Positions 11,812 to 14,967 of a stretch of 14,967 nt of DNA are shown piece after piece. The position numbers and the translations under genes were made by a program. Origin of the DNA: Gammaproteobacteria bacterium (GTDB taxonomy: Bacteria; Pseudomonadota; Gammaproteobacteria; SZUA-229). The stretch covers positions 1 to 14,967 of the forward strand of contig JAESSQ010000175.1 of the NCBI GenBank assembly GCA_016764035.1, written 5' to 3'. The stretch's first letter is position 1. Each line of letters begins with the position of its first letter. The notes beneath the pieces are model-generated. The model saw nothing but the letters and a program-made list of their open reading frames with translations, searched no databases and was not told where the DNA came from.

Positions 11812-13279
11812 AGCATCTGAACGCGGCCATGCTCGAGCCTTATCGCTCCATTTGATGAATGCCGATCAAAACGAGCATGTGGACATCCACGAAATCCGTG
11901 GTCTGGCCAGTTCAAACCTGCACACGGCTCTACAGGAAATTGATGCCGCATCAATGGGCACGCAATGCAAAAAGCCGTTCTTCCACGTCCAGTTAAGTCC
12001 GCCAGCGAAGGCCGACCTTACCGTCGCCCAATACGAGAAAGCGGTGGAGGATGTGGAAAAGAAATTGGGGCTGGTGGGTCATCCCCGCGCCATCGTTTTT
12101 CATGAAAAAGACGGACGGCGACACGCTCATGCTGTGTGGTCACGGCTGCACGAAAAGGAGATCACCCGAACCAACAGGGACATGGGTGAAAAGGAGCAGG
12201 GCCAAAAACTGGTGGCCAAACAACTCCCCCACTTCAAGATCAAGCTCAATGAATTGAGCCTCGCGCTTTTCTACGAGAACGGCCTGGAGCCGCCCAAAGG
12301 GCTGGTCGACAAAAGCCAGCGTGACCCGAATAACTATGATCTGAAAATCTGGCAACAAGCCAATCGCCTGAAAGAAGACCCGCGTGATCTGAAACAGCTT
12401 ATCCGCACGGCACTGGAAAGCTCCGATAGTCGGGGGGCTTTGGAAGCGGTACTCAAAGACCACGGGATGTATCTGGCACAGGGTAACAAGCGCAGCTTTT
12501 TGGCGGTGCATCATAGCGGCGAGCCGATGTCCCTCACTCGCTATTCCGGTATGAAGGGCAAGGAAATCACAGCCAAAATTGGCGAGGCAAAGGACTTGCC
12601 GACCCTTGCCCAGGTACAAACCCAGATCAGGGATCAGCAATCCCAAACCATCAAGAAGCGGCTTGATAATTTAAAGCTGCGGCAACAGACCGAGGCCAGT
12701 CCGTTGCGTTCAGAAAAGACAGCCCTGACGCAAAACCACCGGGACGAGCGAGCCAATCTCAAAGCCTTCCAAAAGGAACGCGGGAAGGCAGAAGCCCTTG
12801 TCCGGGCCAAGAGACTTCGCAAAGGAATTGCCGGTATGTGGGATCGTGTATCGGGCAAACGCGGGAGGGTAGCAAGGCGGAATGAACAGGAAATTAAGGA
12901 TAACCGCCAGCGTGACCGCGATGCCCGTCAGGAAGTAGTGACCCGCCAGCTTGCCGAGCGGCAGGAATTACAACAACGGATGCGCAAGCTAAAAACCGCC
13001 CATGACAAAGAACAGAAATTGCTGGTCAGGGAGCTTGGCCATTCTGTGCAGATCAACGATAAAGTCCTGACCAATGAATTTAACGATCAGGTGCAGGGCC
13101 GGGAGCAAGACAAGCAGAAAGACAAGGTGCAGGACGGTTTTAACGATGCCGCCAAGCAAGGTGAAAAGGACAAATTATCGATTTCTTTCAATGAAAAAGC
13201 CGAAACCGGTCGTAAGGACAAAAAGGCCGATGAACAGAAAAAAGGCCAGGGCCGTACCCGCAAACGCGATCCCGATTAA
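11801..13279 (+). CDS. mobA: MobA/VirD2-type relaxase
   Basis: This 492-residue relaxase would nick oriT and lead the strand into the recipient. The start MILKASERG at 11801 matches the family, and a TTG at 11765 in frame is less likely. The metal-binding histidines are visible as H101 and HAH at 108-110 (FHEKDGRRHAHAVWSR). FFHVQLSP at 61-67 is the central strand. No tyrosine occurs before Y78, so the N-terminal nucleophile normal for MOB-P and MOB-Q enzymes is absent. H17 (LSLHLMN) occupies that position. Residues about 290-425 are a long basic coiled coil (RDQQSQTIKKRLDNLKLRQQ...). The C-terminal 65 residues contain three 12-residue repeats beginning FND/FNE and ending DK (residues 427, 447, 463) and a basic end. 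Confidence 0.92.
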   Translation: MILKASERGHARALSLHLMNADQNEHVDIHEIRGLASSNLHTALQEIDAASMGTQCKKPFFHVQLSPPAKADLTVAQYEKAVEDVEKKLGLVGHPRAIVFHEKDGRRHAHAVWSRLHEKEITRTNRDMGEKEQGQKLVAKQLPHFKIKLNELSLALFYENGLEPPKGLVDKSQRDPNNYDLKIWQQANRLKEDPRDLKQLIRTALESSDSRGALEAVLKDHGMYLAQGNKRSFLAVHHSGEPMSLTRYSGMKGKEITAKIGEAKDLPTLAQVQTQIRDQQSQTIKKRLDNLKLRQQTEASPLRSEKTALTQNHRDERANLKAFQKERGKAEALVRAKRLRKGIAGMWDRVSGKRGRVARRNEQEIKDNRQRDRDARQEVVTRQLAERQELQQRMRKLKTAHDKEQKLLVRELGHSVQINDKVLTNEFNDQVQGREQDKQKDKVQDGFNDAAKQGEKDKLSISFNEKAETGRKDKKADEQKKGQGRTRKRDPD

Positions 13280-13339
13280 CCATCTGTTAGGGTTTTGCAG
13301 CCCATAATAGAATTATGAAAACAATCTGAGGTGGTAGTG

Positions 13340-13570
13340 ATGGGCGATAAAAATAACAACGACAGGGGTAAAGAAAAGTCTGCACCGCTTCCGGTATTCA
13401 AGGCTTTTGTCCCCGACCCGGAAGATGAAACCAAGCTGTTTCCGATAGGCATCACCAAGCCCTTTAAATCCGGCAAGGGATTCAGGTTATGCGGTGATGA
13501 CAACCCCTGTATCCGGCAACTGGCCTACGAGAATATTCACAACATGGTGTTTTTGGTTGATAGGGAATAA
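13340..13570 (+). CDS. Small protein downstream of the relaxase
   Basis: This encodes 76 residues starting MGDKNNNDRGKEK. GAGG lies 8-11 bases before the ATG. The polar start is followed by a compact segment, VFKAFVPDPEDETKLFPIG and ITKPFKSGKGFRL, and two cysteines (LCGDDNPC). It then ends QLAYENIHNMVFLVDRE. It has no membrane segment. It lies 60 bp after the relaxase stop on the same strand and is probably co-transcribed, because I see no terminator between them. The family is not recognised. Confidence 0.65.
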   Translation: MGDKNNNDRGKEKSAPLPVFKAFVPDPEDETKLFPIGITKPFKSGKGFRLCGDDNPCIRQLAYENIHNMVFLVDRE

Positions 13571-13576
13571 TGCTGC

Positions 13577-13608
13577 AAGAGCCAATTTTGGGTCTTTTAT
13601 TTAGGATG
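13577..13608 (+). terminator. Weak terminator between convergent genes
   Basis: AAGAGCC and GGGTCTT pair with one mismatch around AATTTT and are followed by TTATTT. It sits in the 50-bp gap between the convergent genes ending at 13570 and 13621. The stem is short, so the call is tentative. Confidence 0.35.
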
Positions 13609-13620
13609 AAACAGGTAATA

Positions 13621-14130
13621 TCACAGTGAAACACCACCTGTCATTATGATATCGCTCCGGTGAATGAGGCCGATACGGGTGCTGTCTATGGCTCCGCCCG
13701 GCCTGTCGCCTAAAACAATATAGCTATTGGGCGGTACTATCCCGTCATAGTTACGTTGATAAAGAAGAAGCATGGCAGAATGATTTTCTGTCAGGTGGTA
13801 AGCCTCTCCGTTGCTTGTCAGAAGTTTTTCATCATTTACAAAAATATAGCCCTCAACCACGTTAAAACTGTCACCTGGCAGAGCTTTTACAATCTTGATA
13901 ACGGGCTGCTCATGCGCGCCGGTATGAAAAATAACGAAATCGCTCCGCATGATCTTTTCTACGCAGGAAACGGGCTTCATCATCACAATGTCCACGTTTT
14001 GTATCAGCGGGGAAAGGGAATTGCCCTGAATAGTGACAGGATGCGGCGGGCAATGTTCTTCCTGTGCCCAGCTCGTTACAGATACAAAACTAAGAATAAA
14101 AAGGGCTGTTACTATTTTTAAATAAAACAT
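13621..14130 (-). CDS. Exported S26 signal-peptidase-like protein (LepB/TraF type)
   Basis: From the ATG at 14130 this is 169 residues. A GTG at 14139 would add three. Numbering from the longer form: 1-25 is a hydrophobic signal sequence with a likely cut after SWA. The S26 serine-protease boxes then follow. GNSLSP holds the presumed nucleophile S41. VIKIVKALPGD holds the presumed general base K82. The last box is GDRPGGAIDSTRIG (144-157). Usual leader peptidases read GDSM-P, KRV and GDN-SDSR. The first Ser and the Lys are kept, while the boxes have diverged. About 170 residues with one N-terminal segment fits the conjugative TraF subgroup, which matures pilin or acts in pilus assembly. It begins 5 bp after the stop of the upstream secreted protein, so the two form one unit. 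Confidence 0.75.
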   Translation of the reverse strand: MFYLKIVTALFILSFVSVTSWAQEEHCPPHPVTIQGNSLSPLIQNVDIVMMKPVSCVEKIMRSDFVIFHTGAHEQPVIKIVKALPGDSFNVVEGYIFVNDEKLLTSNGEAYHLTENHSAMLLLYQRNYDGIVPPNSYIVLGDRPGGAIDSTRIGLIHRSDIIMTGGVSL

Positions 14131-14135
14131 TAAGA

Positions 14136-14967
14136 TCACTCATACCGGACACACCGTACTCGCTCGTTACCATCTTTCTTGCCGGTGGTTTGCACACCAC
14201 TTGAAAGAATCTGACGCCACCCATCATCAATATCAAACTCCGAAGATGACCAATAGTCACCAAGAGATAGTGCATTAGTGGCAGCGGCATTGATGTCGCT
14301 ATAATTAATAGACATAATATTTAATTCATCTTTGGCAGGTAGATACCAATCAACCTTGCCATTTGCAATAAGGTCTTCACAGGATTCAAAAGCCGTAAAA
14401 CTGCTGATCGGCGATACTTGCGCCTGATTAAGATCGCCCTGAACCAGCGAATCCGTGGCTATATCATCTATTCCAGTAGTAAATTTCCACCTATCGCTGT
14501 TATCGCCACCAGTGCCATCAGATATAAAAAGTGTTTTACCGGCCAAGCTAGGATGATCTCCGACATAGATCGAGCCATTGAGGCAGCCCCGCCCAATTGT
14601 CGGACAATCTATAGCAGAGCTTTCCACGTTACAGCAAATATTATGTTGGAGGGTGTCCGATCTAAATGAGCCGGGAGCCGAGAAAAAATTGGTCGCACAG
14701 AATGAAGAATTTGTGTAATAGCAAAATTCTCCGCCTCCAGCCGCAGTGGCCGTGTCCACATATTCTTTGGTGGCTACCTGTTCATTTGCCGTTGGTGTTG
14801 CAGCATTAAGAGTCGCGACCCACACCCCGCCCTCGCAGTCAGGATATAAGCGCCGTTTCCCGTTGGATTGGCATTCATGCGGACAGAATCCTCTGTGCTG
14901 CAAGCCGCGCCGGGTGCCGTATCACTTCCCTCAAGCGCGTATGCATAGGGGCTGGCGAAAATAATAA
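14136..14967 (-). pseudogene. Secreted DUF1566/Lcl-like protein, frameshifted and cut by the window edge
   Basis: The main frame (14136 to about 14845) encodes a cysteine-rich protein. Its C-terminal domain looks like DUF1566/Lcl_C: WYLPAKDELNIM, then DYWSSSEFDIDDGWR, and a final VRCVRYE. Before it, NANEQVATKEYVDTA-type sequence (in fact TANEQVATKEYVDTATAAGG) recalls pilus- or fibre-like stalk proteins. At about 14838-14846 the natural protein seems to change frame. The next frame upstream reads to the window end as FASPYAYALEGSDTAPGAAC and then NPTGNGAYILT, which joins logically to CEGGVWVATLN if one base is restored. The start, probably with a signal peptide ending near SPYAYA, is beyond 14967. 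An ATG at 14903 exists in the downstream frame but gives a nonsense N-terminus. The cause may be a real mutation, phase variation or a sequencing error. Confidence 0.65.

Noticed and set aside
12140..12646. Minus-strand open frame of 168 codons
   Set aside because: It is antisense to the relaxase catalytic and linker region, and its composition mirrors the reverse complement of that gene.
1..14967. A complete self-transmissible ICE
   Set aside because: No VirB4-, VirB6-, VirB8- to VirB11- or Trb-like genes are visible. Only DNA-processing and coupling functions can be supported inside the window.
1..14967. CRISPR array, insertion sequence or transposase
   Set aside because: No regularly spaced repeats and no transposase motifs were seen. 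The repeats found are att, operator or hairpin types.

Overview
The window reads as part of a mobile genetic element of a proteobacterium, most likely an alphaproteobacterium. That assignment rests on the style of the MobC/relaxase pair (relaxase beginning MILKASERG) and the general protein flavour. It is an inference, because no ribosomal or other phylogenetic marker gene is present. The element carries an integrase module, a conjugative DNA-processing module and several small accessory genes. No mating-pore (VirB/Trb) genes are visible. It is therefore either a mobilizable element or one part of a larger integrative conjugative element (ICE).

Layout. (1) 1-1488: two hairpin terminators, then two minus-strand genes for coiled-coil, low-complexity proteins. 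(2) 1489-3969: a structured leader and a RadC/JAB-domain gene, a small minus-strand gene, a second structured intergenic region, a 64-residue protein and a beta-class DNA methyltransferase. This set resembles the accessory genes carried by conjugative elements. (3) 4095-5855: a small basic protein that may be the excision factor, a tyrosine integrase, and then the 3' half of a tRNA-Lys(TTT) gene. Identical 18-bp repeats flank this fragment and a strong hairpin terminator follows it. (4) 10148 down to 5856, minus strand: a tightly packed operon of a zinc-ribbon protein, a VirD4/TraG-type coupling ATPase without its own membrane domain, two small membrane proteins, a possible 20-residue peptide ending like the SSB C-terminal tip, a membrane-anchored J-domain protein and a cysteine-rich protein. 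(5) 10149-11421: a control region with a long bulged hairpin, two small plus-strand genes with terminators, and a repeat-rich and hairpin-rich region that is the best place for the origin of transfer. (6) 11422-13570: mobC, overlapping relaxase, and a small gene. (7) 13621-14967, minus strand: a secreted S26 signal-peptidase-like protein and an upstream DUF1566/Lcl-like secreted protein that is interrupted by an apparent one-base frameshift.

How it may work together (inference): relaxase and MobC would nick the origin of transfer near 11.1-11.4 kb. The coupling ATPase, perhaps anchored by the two small membrane proteins, would deliver the complex to a pore encoded elsewhere. RadC and the methylase may help the incoming DNA survive. 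The integrase would insert the circle at the 3' end of a chromosomal tRNA-Lys gene. Because presumed integrase arm sites lie on both sides of the tRNA fragment, the junction looks like an attP. This implies either a circular form or tandem copies, in which case the genes left and right of 5.6 kb would be the two ends of one element.
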